A stretch of DNA of 64,000 nucleotides from Callaeas wilsoni (Eukaryota; Chordata; Aves; Passeriformes; Callaeidae), in the NCBI GenBank assembly GCA_013398955.1, contig VWPU01006262.1, positions 62,001-126,000 of the forward strand. The letters run 5' to 3'. Positions within the stretch are counted from its first letter, which is position 1. Every line of letters starts with the position of its first letter. This document shows, piece by piece, positions 37,901-50,886 of the stretch. Both the position numbers and the translations under genes were made by a program. The notes beneath the pieces were generated by a model. It saw only the letters and a list, made by a program, of their open reading frames with translations. It was not told the origin of the DNA and made no database searches.

Positions 37901-40900
37901 GCACTTCCTTTATCACAAAGCAAAATCAATGTACTGAAAACCACTCTTGTATTACTTCACCTTGTTCACAGTATTGCAAGTTCCTCTTTTTTCCACAAAA
38001 AAAAGTAACAGAAATAACATAAGAGAACTAATCATTTATTCAGTTCAACATCTTCAAATATTCTACAACCATTAATATTCAGAAAATCGTTTAGTTAGAA
38101 AGTACTTCCAGCACTTGATCTAAAATTGAAGAAAATAGCCCCATCAATCCTAGATATGTGGATGTCTCCACAACTTTAAAAGTATTTGCTTCATTTTGTA
38201 TGTGACGAAGGAATATTAGCCTCTTTTTACTGCAAAGCATTGAGACCTGGGTTCTAGAATTCGAGATATTTCAGGTTAGAAACCAAGTCAGTCTGGGCTC
38301 CTGGTTTAAAATGGAGACAAACTGGCCAGTCCAGAAGACAATTCACATCTTCAGTTAACTGAATCGTAATCTGAAAATGTTATAATCCTTCACTGATTTT
38401 ACCAGTAACTTGTTGTAACAAAGATACTTAAGTTAAGTGTTTTAAGATCATAGTGGATGAATAAAAGCCATATCACTTGTTTGGCAGAAGAGGAAAAGAT
38501 GGTTCAGCATCTACCAAGACCTAGGCTATCTCACTCCTACTGCCAAGACGGATGTTACAAAAGCATCACGGAAAGTGATCATTTATACCTCATTCAGAAA
38601 CCCCTCCCAGCATGACTGAATTATTCACTAAAGCACAGAGCAAAAGGCTGTGGCAACAAGGACTGCACAGTTGAACAGTCATCCCCTCACAGCTTACCTG
38701 GCTCTCAGACACCAAAGAAATGTTGATCATGGGCTCTCAATATTAAGACACTCCTTTCACATACCACTCTATTTTGCAAAGACTTCTGACTCCTCTTCAG
38801 TATGTTTTTGAACATGGGAATGGTAACAACAATAACAATTCAACCCATACATTATGTTAGCAGTGATGAATATAGGTACTCAAATCTGAATGGGTCAGAT
38901 GAAAATATCCTGATATTTCTCTCACTTGCTCTGACTGTCATTCAAAAATTTTAAGATAAGCTAGAGCAATGAGCAGGGTTGGACTAGTAAAGGTTGATAC
39001 AAAAATGGCAAACATAACTTGATCAAAGAGAGACATGTATCTAACAGCTTATATATGAGACAACAGGGGCAATCTTTATGATGCATGAGGCAAGTAAAGG
39101 AAATCTCAGGGGACAGACCAGCCGCAGAGGATCAGATTACTTCCCCAATTACATGGGTATGAATCTGAGATAAGCGCCACTGACATTAGTTTCAAACACA
39201 CATGTTTTAACCCAAATCAAAATGTGTCTACTGTCTAAACCAAATCTGAGCTGATAGCCTCTTTGCACTGTATTCCCAAGCAATTTGAATGAATAAGTGT
39301 TTCAGGCAGGCATTCGTATCATCTGTCTGTATGTGAGAAGTCTTGACCTTTCTTTACTTGACAAGGATGTGTTGCATGCAAGCTGCATTCAGTCCTATTA
39401 AGCTATAATCAGGAAAAACAAAGAGAATAAAAGTGCTGTAATAACATTAATCAAAAACCATAGCAACTCCAAGACTTTGTCTCACTGTATGAAAAGGTCT
39501 CTTCCTTTAAGGGGCTGATCAGCGTAGGATAGCAGCGATTATCCCTGACCTTAGGTTTTATCCCCCAGCAATGTATGGATGAAGAAAACAGAACTAAAAA
39601 TGAATTTTTAAAGATTACCACCAAAGGCACCTCATAAATGCAAAGTGCAAACTCTATAGAAGCTGTACTTCTGCTGCTAATTCTGTGGCTCCTGAGGTGG
39701 CCTCATTATTTTTCTCTTATACCGTAGAAAAACATTAAGCACCATTATCAAAGATATTTGTACCAAAGTTGTTTTTTAAGTTTTTGGTTTTTTTAAATGA
39801 AAGGATCCAAGATCATACAAAAACATTTCCCAAGAACAGGATAAAGATGTATTTACAGCCCTACTTTGAATAGTGTTATTTCACACTCAGTGTGTCTTTT
39901 AATAAAAAGATTTTGAAAGGGTCTGAAGACAAAGCATAAAATCAAACCAGGATCCAGGATCATCAGGCAGCAAATACAGTTCTCCAGGCACTATTTGCAT
40001 TTCAGTGGTATTGCAGCTGCTATTACTATAACACAAAGTTTGTCTGAAAGATAATGAACGGCTCACTCGAAAGATAATGAACAGAAACTCCTCGGTATAT
40101 TATCAGATAACACAGGTAAATAAACACAAAGTTTAAAAGATCTTTAGGTCCCAATAGCACAAATGCAAAGCCTAGCACACCTGAACCCTTCATCCAGGGG
40201 CTGTCCCTTTTCTTACAAATTTGTACTATGCCTAGCGGAAAGAGGACCCACGGTTCCAATGTTCTTTTGGATCATAACACAACTGTTCAGTAAAAAAAAG
40301 AGCCAGGCAACACACCAGCACCACACCAAGACAGGGCACTTGTTTAACAGTAGGATTTTGCATTTTATGGAGCTTTGCTTCTGGCTCCTCTGTTAAGGGT
40401 AAGATGCGATTCGTGCTTAAAATAGAAATTCCAGATCTTTGCAATGCATCGAGGCACAATTTCGTCTAGTTTTAAAGCACTTACGCTGAGTATCCCTGAA
40501 TATAAATGAATCCTCAGAGAATACAAAGTGACTGTTACTCAGAAATAAAATTAGTTTGAAAGTATGCCCTTTAAAACCTTAAAAAAATCTCTTAGAAAAT
40601 TTGTATTTATCTCAAACTTTCAAGGATTGCAGTTCTCCCTGGCATGTATGAAAACCAGCTTTGGTGGATTAGATTGGCATTTTAAAAGGCAGCCTTCTAC
40701 CAACCCAAGAAAAGAAAATTGGTTCAAAAACCACCAAATTAACTCATATGATCATTCCAACAAACATAGTGCTTACAAGCCTCTTGAACTTTATTTTTCA
40801 GTGCACAAAAAGTAAACATAGGCTAAAATCTCAGAAAACCCTTGGGTTTTTAAAAAGTCAGAATTTGGGCAGCTCTTCAGTAAAAGAACATAGATATAAC

Positions 40901-42193
40901 TGTTGGAATTGGAACATACAAAAGATTTGTTTCTAATGCTGATTAATACCCTTTCAATACAATAAAGTTTCTTTCCCAGTTAAGATCCTTTTCATTAATG
41001 TTCACTACAGTAATTTGAACAACTTACATTTTTAGCTTAGTATGGTTCTGTACAAGTGGGTTTTTTTACCCCATCAGTCTCAGAGGCTGTTAACCAAAGT
41101 TCCTTTACTGTCTCTATTTCCTCCTCCTTACTTTGGGGTGCGATAGGTACTGTCCTGTTTCTTCCCACTGAGACTAAAATGAAGTAATGTCCATGCTGAA
41201 AAAGGTCCAACACTTTGCCAGTCTCTTCTAAGGAGATAATTGTATTCTTATTTCTGTCTACTGAGACCAAAGCTTTCAATTTTGAGGAAGGGCAGAAAAA
41301 TGAATTGTCAGTCATAAATATTTCTTTGCTTAACCAATTCTTTTCAGCAGATCTAGCTCACAGAGATAGTAGGAAGCAAAAAGTAACAGGAGGTGCACAA
41401 GTGTACTGGGAAATGTGTGAGAGAGCAGGTGAAGCAATGGAACCCCTTTATACATTCCAGCATCCTCACCTTTCTCTCATGAGGAAAAAAGCAAACACAG
41501 CTTAATCACATGGTTATTATGCTTGTTATGTACAGCTCTTGAACAGCAGAAAACAGACAACAGAGTACATTTCAGACGCATCTGTTCCACCTGCAGATTA
41601 TTAGATACATCACATGTTAGCATTTTCCTTATTTTGCACTGATTAGTGTAATAACCTTCACTTAAAAATCAAAATCAAGGAAAAGCAAGATAATTCCCAA
41701 TAGGGATTTTTTTTTTTAATTTAATCTGCCTGTAAGAGGTCCATAGGAGAGAGACTTAATTTAGGAAACTACTGGACAATAGATAAAGTACTTGTTTTTC
41801 TCTGTTGGACAAAAGACAAAAAAAAGAGAAAGACAAAAATGGATGTATTCACTATAACCATGCAGGAGAGATTAAAACAGTCCCTATGGCCTCCTTTCCC
41901 ACTTTCTCTGTCACTGAAAATAAACCACTTTTATTTCTGCAACAATCTCTCACTTTCTACTTAGCCATTCAGTGGAAAAAAAAACACACAAGAATTTCAG
42001 TCGAAATACCTGTCTGAGATTTGTGGGCATTGGAACAGCAGAGCTTGCTCACATATCTGAGTCTCTGAGGTACTGATTCTCATACTGATTAATCCATAAA
42101 GCTTGCATGAATCAACATTTCTCCAGGTGTGTGCTGGCACCAGATAACACTGTAAAAGTGACACTAGAAATCAGGAAAGCGCCAATAAGCAAC
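34970..42193. other. Non-coding stretch, no gene seen
   Basis: Mostly unique A+T-rich DNA. A 14-base direct repeat lies at 40046-40082. The segment 36640-36995 is somewhat richer in CpG and G+C and could be an old unclassified repeat. Open frames (up to 99 codons, 36193-36492) lack domains. Confidence 0.5.
40046..40082. repeat. 14-bp direct repeat, 23-bp period
   Basis: GAAAGATAATGAAC occurs exactly at 40046-40059 and again at 40069-40082, separated by 9 bases. It is a minimal tandem duplication or duplicated binding site. Confidence 0.85.
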
Positions 42194-42220
42194 ACTTCAC
42201 ATGGAATTCTCATGTGAAGT
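42194..42220. repeat. Perfect 10-bp hairpin, 7-base loop
   Basis: ACTTCACATG (42194-42203) and CATGTGAAGT (42211-42220) are exact reverse complements around the loop GAATTCT. No U-run follows and there is no adjacent gene, so it is not called a terminator. Confidence 0.9.
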
Positions 42221-42928
42221 CCTTACCCCAGACAGACAGCTGATTTAAAATTCTTCTTGCAGATATGTAGACCAAATTAAGTATCATGAGTGCTTTTCAA
42301 TTACGTCAGAAAAAAAAATCTGCAAAAGAGGAGGGAATAAAATATTTCTATTTCTAACATTTTCATTGCAACCTGTTTCTAATTACAGTACATGTTCTGT
42401 TATGGAAAATGTACTAAGATAGTAAGTTATGATCAGAAAACAACATTAATTTAGGGAGACACAGTCATCAGCTCTTCTTTGGCTACTAAGCCTTCTCATT
42501 TGTGTTCATTGTAGGGAAGGCAAGGACCCTATTTGGAGAGAGCTATTCATTCCCATATAAAACAGAGAACCTTCCACTGCACCAGCTAATGTTTGAATTT
42601 CCTTTAGTGACCTTCTTCCGCAGCAAATCAAATTTTTGCTTGTGATCAGTGCTTTTACCTTGTGCTTCTGAGCAGTCAGTCATGACTACATCCAACAGCT
42701 GCCTCATAAATGTCACCTATTTAATTTATTACATTGAAAACACACATCACAGTCTACTCTCCCCTTTTACAATTATGGAGAGCATTCATGTTCAATGAAT
42801 AGATAAACCAAGAAAACTGTCTTCCAGAATTTGGAAAACATTTACAAATGCAAAATATAGGAAAATAAATGTTTTAGACTGAACCTAATATGCATCTTTA
42901 CATTTGCCAAGGCAGAATGCCACATCCC

Positions 42929-42945
42929 AAAAAAAAAAAAAAAAA
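42929..42945. repeat. Poly(A) run, 17 bases
   Basis: A pure A17 tract followed by an A/C-rich stretch. No retrocopy body was recognised. Confidence 0.85.
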
Positions 42946-43551
42946 CCAAAACCCTAAAATACCCAAAACTGAAAAAAAGGTCAATAATGAAAAGAAAGCT
43001 TGAAAACAAAAGTGTAGTCAAGGAAATGTGAAAACAAAACTTTTGAAACACACTAACACTATCTATCCAATTAGGGCTCCAATAAGAACAGCAAGTTGTT
43101 CATTCTTAAACTCTCTGCCTGGAAGGGTTGGTAGACTTGCCCATACACAGGCACCTAGTATCCTTTCAGGTGCTTTAGGACTTTTGGCTTGGCCTTCAGG
43201 TGACAAGCTAGAAGAGCAAAGGTCTCCCATTCATCTTGTGTCATGTTTCCCAGTTCTTCACAGAGGTCTTGGATGCCCTGAGGGCCTCTCACATGGTGCT
43301 AGCCACTTCCATGCAGGCAATGAATTGCAGTCAGTGTCAGATCTTGCAGTGCCATGAGATAGTCTGACTCTGTGCACATGGTCTATGATTAAAAGTGTCC
43401 AAAACTGGTCTAAATAATCTGCCTTTAGGAGCCAAGAACATTGAGCTGCTCAAAGACTTAACTGTTCTCTTAGTGACTGGAATAACTGAAATGTTCTTAG
43501 TCCTCGTGCTGAATTCTTTGACTGAAAACCATAAAAACTATTACTCATTGC

Positions 43552-43567
43552 CTTAGGCTAGCCTAAG
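43552..43567. repeat. 16-bp perfect palindrome
   Basis: CTTAGGCTAGCCTAAG equals its own reverse complement. Confidence 0.9.
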
Positions 43568-45514
43568 TCTGTTTAAGTCTTCACTGGAGTCCTCTCAAAT
43601 TCTCAAAATACAGCAGTAAGACTCAAGGAGCTTCTTACTCAGTTGAAATATAAATATTTTTTCTATTATCAGATTGCTTATTTTAATAAGTCTAGTGAGA
43701 CACCAATTCAGAAAATAAATATTGATCCATTCTAAAGAAGTTCATAATAGTCATAAATTAACAATTTTATTAGAGAAGTTGAGTTGGATTTTAATTCATG
43801 AGGGTGCTGGAAGGTTGTCAAATGGAAATGATAACGTTTTAATATCTCAGTAGTGGAAAAACATAGTGTACTGTAAACTTACAAAAACCCAAGTGTTTCT
43901 CTCATTAGTTAAATTTTTTAGGAAGCTTTTCTTCCTAATACCAGTAAAGAATAGAGAAAATCGAACAGTGACCCAGTCTCCTGCTGGCACTTGCCTATTA
44001 TCACTAATCCAAGATACCATTCCACAGCTACCTCAAAAGCAATAAAGGAGAGTACATCACTGTGTCTGTACCTCTGCACAGTGCTCCTCTTCACATGGAC
44101 TCTGGGTTTCTCTTTAATGAAATTACCCTTTTCAGTGGGCTTCTGAAAAGAGGTCATTTAAAAGCAGGAAACTTGTCTGTTTATGAATTATCTTGATGTA
44201 GATCAGGAATAAGACCACTTTTCCATTTTTCAAAATGTTTTCAAATTTACCAGTCATAAGATAAGCTCTTTGAAGAGTTTTCCCTTCTCAGGGATGGTGA
44301 AGGTGGTCAGAAATTACACAGAAAGGTCACTCACAGAAATGGCCCAACAGCTTTGAACATGCTCATCCTTGCGCACTTCTTTTTAACTTCTGAATTTCCT
44401 TCATTATCGCAAAATTACCAAGTAACTGTCAACAGACTATTGTTTATATTGGATGCCTTAAAAAGATTACCTTGATTTTAATCAGCCTCTCAGCTCCATC
44501 TGAATATTGACTCTGTGCAGATTTCAAAAATAATGAGCACAGAATCGCAGAGCTATGATCAAGGTACAGGTTCTACTCAGTTTCAGGATACTTAGCAGTA
44601 ACGAAGGATGCTGGAAGACTGCAGAATCTTATCCTGTTAATAACTATGTACCAGAAAAACAAGGCCATTTTAAAGTTTAAAAGATGGTTTGACGTACTGG
44701 ATGACATTACAATGGCTCCGCTATCTCTGCTATCCACAATTTTCTTCCTAAGCATTTTGACACGAGTAATTAAAAGGCATAAAATCAGTAGTAAGGACTA
44801 AATAAAAGGATGTACATAGCAGAGACAAAATAAATTCTGAAATAAGAATATAACTTTTTAAAGTTAGGGTCCCTATCTTTCTGTAAGTGCCACTTTTGCA
44901 TTTAAAAAATAGGAAAACTGGGTGATGAAAATAAATTGCATTAATTTTCTTCCTTTAAAGGCAACAACTAAACAACACACACTACCTCAGTCCTCCCTAT
45001 GCTAACTGAAAATAATGGTTAGAAAAATTGTATGCATACTAATTAGGAAATAACAACCATTTCACATGAGATGTTAGACAGATAAGCAGAAGGTCTATGA
45101 CAGCCTAAGCTTCGCAAGTAAATATTATTGTAAAACACACTTTGTGTGTAACATAACACAGAGCATCAAAAAATTCCAACTAACAAAACAAGTGACAGGT
45201 GTGCACTACTAAGGAGATATTTAGGGTTAAATTATATGAAATAGAGAGAAGGCATTGTAAATGCACAGGTAGAGTTTCCTTGGCTGGTCATAGCTGTCAG
45301 TTACGAGACTGCAGAGAAATGTAGAGTTGTCTGATGGAGACTGTAGAGAATTGTTTATTTTGCTCAATAAACCATTTTATATGCATGGTATCACACAGTA
45401 TAGGGCATGCATTCATCAGCCAGCAAACTCCCATCTCTCACAAAACAATTTAACATGATGCTGCCAACTTGAACTATTGAGAATCTGAAGTCTTGCCCCT
45501 CTGCAACCCACCCC

Positions 45515-45541
45515 AAACAAATAAACAAACAAACAAACAAA
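45515..45541. repeat. (AAAC)n microsatellite
   Basis: About six AAAC units, with one AAAT interruption near the start, followed by a short C run. Confidence 0.85.
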
Positions 45542-48500
45542 CCCCCACAACTTAGTTCTGCCAATTTTTTGCAATTTTTTAAAATCAGATTTTCCTACCA
45601 AATAAAAATTTTCGCATTTCTATGGCTGTGTGAAAATTCTACCCATTGGAAAAATGGCTGTATTAATAAAGGGCAAACTAGAAAGAATTAGCCTCTTTTA
45701 TTTTATACTTGTTACTTGTAATAAAAAACTTGCTATTCATAGAAAATACAATTAGATGTTTAGAAAGAAGAGTGCCTTTTTCCTATGTGTAACTGTTCTT
45801 TAAACAGCCTAGTCTATAGGCCCAGCTGGCAGAAGCATTCACGGGCTTGCCAAACTCTAAACCACAATAAAATTACCAGTAATACTGTCAATTTAGATGC
45901 CATTACTTCTGTTGAATGCACCTAACAAAATTACTCTAAAAGCATGTTAAAATAGGATTTGTTATTTAAACTTCATAGATGCAAGCAGTGGTTGGAGCAT
46001 ATAGAACAAGCTCTCTGGATGTTTACCTTGAGCAAAAGAAAGAACAAAACATACCCACTGTGTGAAATTCAAATGTCCCACAGGAACTAAAGGTAAGAAC
46101 TGACATTTCAGGGTATTGCACTCTGTATATTAGGGACATTTAAAATTTACCAATCAAATCTCCATGATCAGAATCTATAGGGTTTTATAAGAATTTTTTG
46201 TTTATCTATATTCCCTAGAAGATCTGCAGGGCCAGAAATTAAGGAAAGAAGAATCTTGGCATGCCATTTTCTTACTATACAACAAAGTGTAGTACTTATA
46301 AATAACATATATAGACACCAAGTATTTCATATAAAAATTAACAGAACTGGAGACCTACATGCCTGGCTCAATGCACAGTTAAATCTAGGTAGCTATCAAA
46401 CCCCATTTTGATTTCTTTTAGGCTCCTTTTAGTAATGGTAAGAAATGAAATTGGAACAATGCATAGGATACCTCAAGGTTATAATGAAATAATTTATTTC
46501 TTTCAGTATATTAAAAATACTCCGAGTTAGTTATTCTGAGACATTACAGCTAAAAACCACATAGAAGACAATTGTGGGTTTGTAACACAAAGAACTACTT
46601 TTTGGGTTCAGTTATGCTTTTAACAACCATTTTGTAACTTTCTTTCTTATATTATTACCATTTTATTGGCCAATTTTTCTGTGGTTCCCAAAATTTGTAT
46701 CACCTCAGAATCATATTTCACACTCAGCTAAATTCGAATATATCTTAAAAATTTCACAGATGTAAGCAGCACTCAGGAGCATACATTTTAATAGGTGTTC
46801 TTGAGTTTTCACCAGCCACACACCAGGGCAGCCACCCCATCACCACCCACCTACCCTTCAACTTTTCCTTTCTTGTGAGAATCAAATGGCATGTCCATGA
46901 AAACATGGCAAGAGTGAACTTGGACAAACCTAACATTAGAATCTTTTTGTTTTTTTGTTTTTGTCTATTAATGACTCTGTGAAAGAACTAGAAACTGTGC
47001 AGAGTCATCAGGGCAGGGGAGAGGCTGCAGCCCCCAAAGATGCTCTCAGAACCCTAGTGTACACTTGCCAAAAACAGTGATTTGAACAAAGCTGACTGCA
47101 CCCAAGGTGCGGACCCTGGTCCCAGCTTCTCTCTCCCTTCTACAACTGCTCTCCCCTCCTGCTCCCAAGGTGAAGTTTGCAGAAGATATAACAACTACAC
47201 ATAAAGAATATAAACACTACAATTTTCGATAACAGTTCTGACAACAAACCTAAGAGGATGCATTCTGTAAATATGAAATGATCACAGTTCACCTTTCTCA
47301 TTTGCAAAAGCAGTCATCCTTCACAAAACCACATTTCCATATGTTAATTTACTATTGGGTAGAGCGATAAGCATCACTATGTGATCATCTCTAAAATTTC
47401 CTAAACGTACAGATCAGATTGCAGGAAAAAACACATATTTTTCACAGACATCTTTAAGACACCCGAAAATTAAATTATTGATCCTTATCTTGGTTTACTG
47501 TAATTTAAAAGCATAATTTATTCTTTCCTTAATATTATCTCTTTAACCAGAATATACATATTTTTTAAGTCTAGCTAAACAACAATTCAAAGAGAAAATG
47601 GGACCTACAGTTAAGAAGTACCTTCACAGTTCATGAGATAATTAAAAATAACATACTTTTCTGTTTACCAGATTTGTCAAACTGTCACCTGTACACTTAT
47701 TATCATAATTCAATCAGAAAATGGTAGTGTACCAGCCTCTCACATTCAACAGCTAAATGAGTTCTTTATGATTTTTACACCTCATAATCATCTCAAGAAT
47801 GTCACCACACTGAAACTCTTAAGATGAAGGAGAAAGGGACAATTCATATGTAAGAGGTCTGTCTACTTTGTATCAAGTTGCAGTTGCAACGTCTAACTTC
47901 TTCACATATCTTATTAGGATATAAAAATGGAACGGAAAATCTTCAGTTTTTGAATCTGGTAGCCAGGGCACCATCTGGTCTTTCTTTTTCTCTGAGTTTT
48001 TTTACTGAGCTTTCCCCAGGCTTCTTAGAAGCCTTCCCAGATGTATGTTTTCTCCAGTTCCCAGCCCTCTGTCTCAAGGGGGCCTAAAATGTCCATCATT
48101 ATGATCAATCTCATCTGGACTAAGCTGGTGGAGGAAAATGAGAGAAGATTACTCAAGAGAGATCTGTGTTGAATGTTATATGATTTCCTATAACCTGCTT
48201 TCTGATAAACTTCTTGCTTGCCAGGTATTTGTCAGATGTTCTGTACTTACTGTCACAAGGGACATCCATCCTAACTCAGTTCTTAAGAAAAATTTAGAAG
48301 GAAACTGATGCCTGACATTTATTTATACATAACATTTATGCCCTACCATTACTATATTCTTTTTGGGCTGCTTTCTATTAAATCAACATTACAAAATGCA
48401 GAGTTAGTTTTTTTAACCTAATTTACTTTATGTGTTTTTCTCCTAAATTGAATATATGTGACTGCAGACAATTTTCAGAATGGAAGTGAAGATTATACAA

Positions 48501-49402
48501 CATAATTCAAACTGCAGTAGCAAGTGCTAAAATCTGAAGATAAGCTATCCCTTCACCTTGTGATTTGTGAAAACACTACATCATTTCAGACATCTATTAT
48601 GTCATCACCACAATGTTTCTTGCATAGAGTCTGTGTTACTGTAATTCTAACCAGATTTAGCAAACAGAAAAATCTTTAGGTAATCTGATTTCTTTCCCCA
48701 ACATTGGAAATGCATTAATATAAACATCTGTCAGGTCAGAATGCTCTGGCATAATTAAAATGTCCTCAAGCTTCTCTTGATAGAATATATTATCTTTACA
48801 TATTTGGGTAGAGAGAGAATTTAACCTATACCTAGCACTTTTCTAAACAGCAATCACAGACAGTCATTTTATGCAGAGAAACTTCTTAGGATATTGTCCT
48901 ACATTGTAGTTTCTCCAACACCAAAGCAATTTTAAGAAAACACACCTGCTCTCTCCAAGCCCAAGGCATGCACCTGCCACCATGCAGTAAGACAACTCAA
49001 CGGTGGGGTTTGTTCGTGTTGAAATCAGATTGCTCTGGAGTGTGACTCCACACAGGATCAGAGCAGCATGATTAAGAGACCATCGAACTGAGGCAAGGAG
49101 GAAGGTGTTTGAATGGGAACACCTTTACCCCTGGAGAAGTCTGACTAGAGGTTGCACAATTTGCCACTGAGAAACAGTCCTTCAGGGACTTGCTGACTAC
49201 AGAATACTAGGTGAGCATATAAATTCTGGGTGATGTTTGCAAAGGAGGCTCTATGCGTGGGAGTCTGGAGACAAAGGCCAGTGAAAGCTGGACATGCAAT
49301 ACTGAGCTACCCTGGAAATCCCAGCACTAGGGAAAAAATATGTCCTATGCTTATTCAGGTAACCTGAGATTGCATTTATCTCACTCACTAAGCAAGGTAT
49401 TT

Positions 49403-49419
49403 AAAAAAAAAAAAAAAAA
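49403..49419. repeat. Poly(A) run, 17 bases
   Basis: A pure A17 tract. It explains the lysine run in the open frame at 49340-49627, which is not called as a gene. Confidence 0.85.
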
Positions 49420-50828
49420 GGAAAGAAACCATAAAGAGTGTAAAATGAAAATAAGAGGATATCCAGGACTGAGACAGCCTGGAACAGATGGAGGCAGAGG
49501 GAAAGCAGGTGGGGAACTACACAGTAAGACTCTCAGAGCTACTGTAGCAATGAAGCAGAAGCGAAGGATGAAGAGGGAAACACAGGCTTTAATTCCTTCT
49601 CAGAAAGCTTTGGCAATCTTCCTGTAACATAGAAATGCCCAAACTAATTTCTAAATGATCAGTCTAGCTTGTCAGTACTATGTAAGGACATGATGATTAG
49701 TGAGGACTAATTTATCCTGCTTTTCAGCCTCTGTGAGAGTAGGCATACCTGAAAGGCATGAATACACACAGTTTTAAATAGATTTCATTAAAGTATGAGA
49801 TAAGACATGGCTTAAATAAAGCTTGACAAATTTATAAACCACATCACCATGAGCTTATAGGCCAATGTCCTACAGGTCAAGTTACCATACACCAGTCAGT
49901 GAGACAAAAAAATCACTGGCATAAAACATTAAATTTTTTAATAGAAATTTAAGATTGATGGATTCCAGAGTATTTTCTGTGATGTTTTGGTTTTGGGGTT
50001 TTGTTTAGGTTTTTTAACATGTTCACCTTGTCAGTTGGATTATTTGCAACTACAGAAGGAAAGAACCTTACTCTCACTCCAGACTCTTACCTGAACTGTC
50101 ATCCTGATTTTAGAACAGCAGTTTCAAGACTCAGAACAGAATATTGAAGTTGAAGAATGTAAGGGTTTTCCTTTCTGTGAAAAGAATGCTTTTGGTAATT
50201 TATTCATTGGAGAATTTCCTTACAAATAACCAGGTGTAGCACAGCCAGCTGCTCAGGGTGATACCTAGGAAGTTAACAGATACTTTTGAAGAAACGCTAC
50301 TATGCAATTCAAAGAGTGGAATCAAAATGCAACTTTCACTAGAGACAATCTTTGCAGAGTTGCTTCTTTGTTAGCTATTAGTGGTTTATGTTGTAAAGCT
50401 GTTCTCTTTCACAAACTCAGAAGGGACCCATTTGTGTCTCTGCTGTAACAAAAAGCAGGACACATACAGCAAGGCAATAATCAGCAACAGCAAATCTGTT
50501 GGTTTTCTCAGTGTACAGTAGGGACCAGCCACCAGTAAGCTAACATAACACAGACACAGTGCAGGTGAAGCAACTTGGGACTGCTACCATTATTTGCTTA
50601 TCACACATTATGGAATGTCTTTTTTCTTCTCCTCCTAAGGTGATAGGCTATAAAGTGGAGCATTACACATATAATTATGCTATTTCACCAGCAGTGTATT
50701 CAGTGTACAATAAACAGAAAAAAAAAAAACCAAAACAAAAAAACCTAAGATGGAAAGGCTGTTCTTATAAAAGCATGGAGACTTGAGGCCATACCTGAGA
50801 TCCTGATTTAGATTAAATAGCTGTCAAG

Positions 50829-50886
50829 TTCTTCCAGCTTCACCTGATCTCATAAGACCTGCTCCACCTGGATTAAGCTGGAAGAA
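50829..50886. repeat. Hairpin with 12-bp perfect arms
   Basis: TTCTTCCAGCTT (50829-50840) and AAGCTGGAAGAA (50875-50886) are exact reverse complements, separated by 34 bases. The size resembles a small RNA hairpin, but the loop is long and internal pairing is limited. Confidence 0.8.

Noticed and set aside
46081..46099. 9-base microexon between CCCACAG and GTAAGA
   Set aside because: Such patterns arise often by chance at this length, and nothing else supports splicing here.
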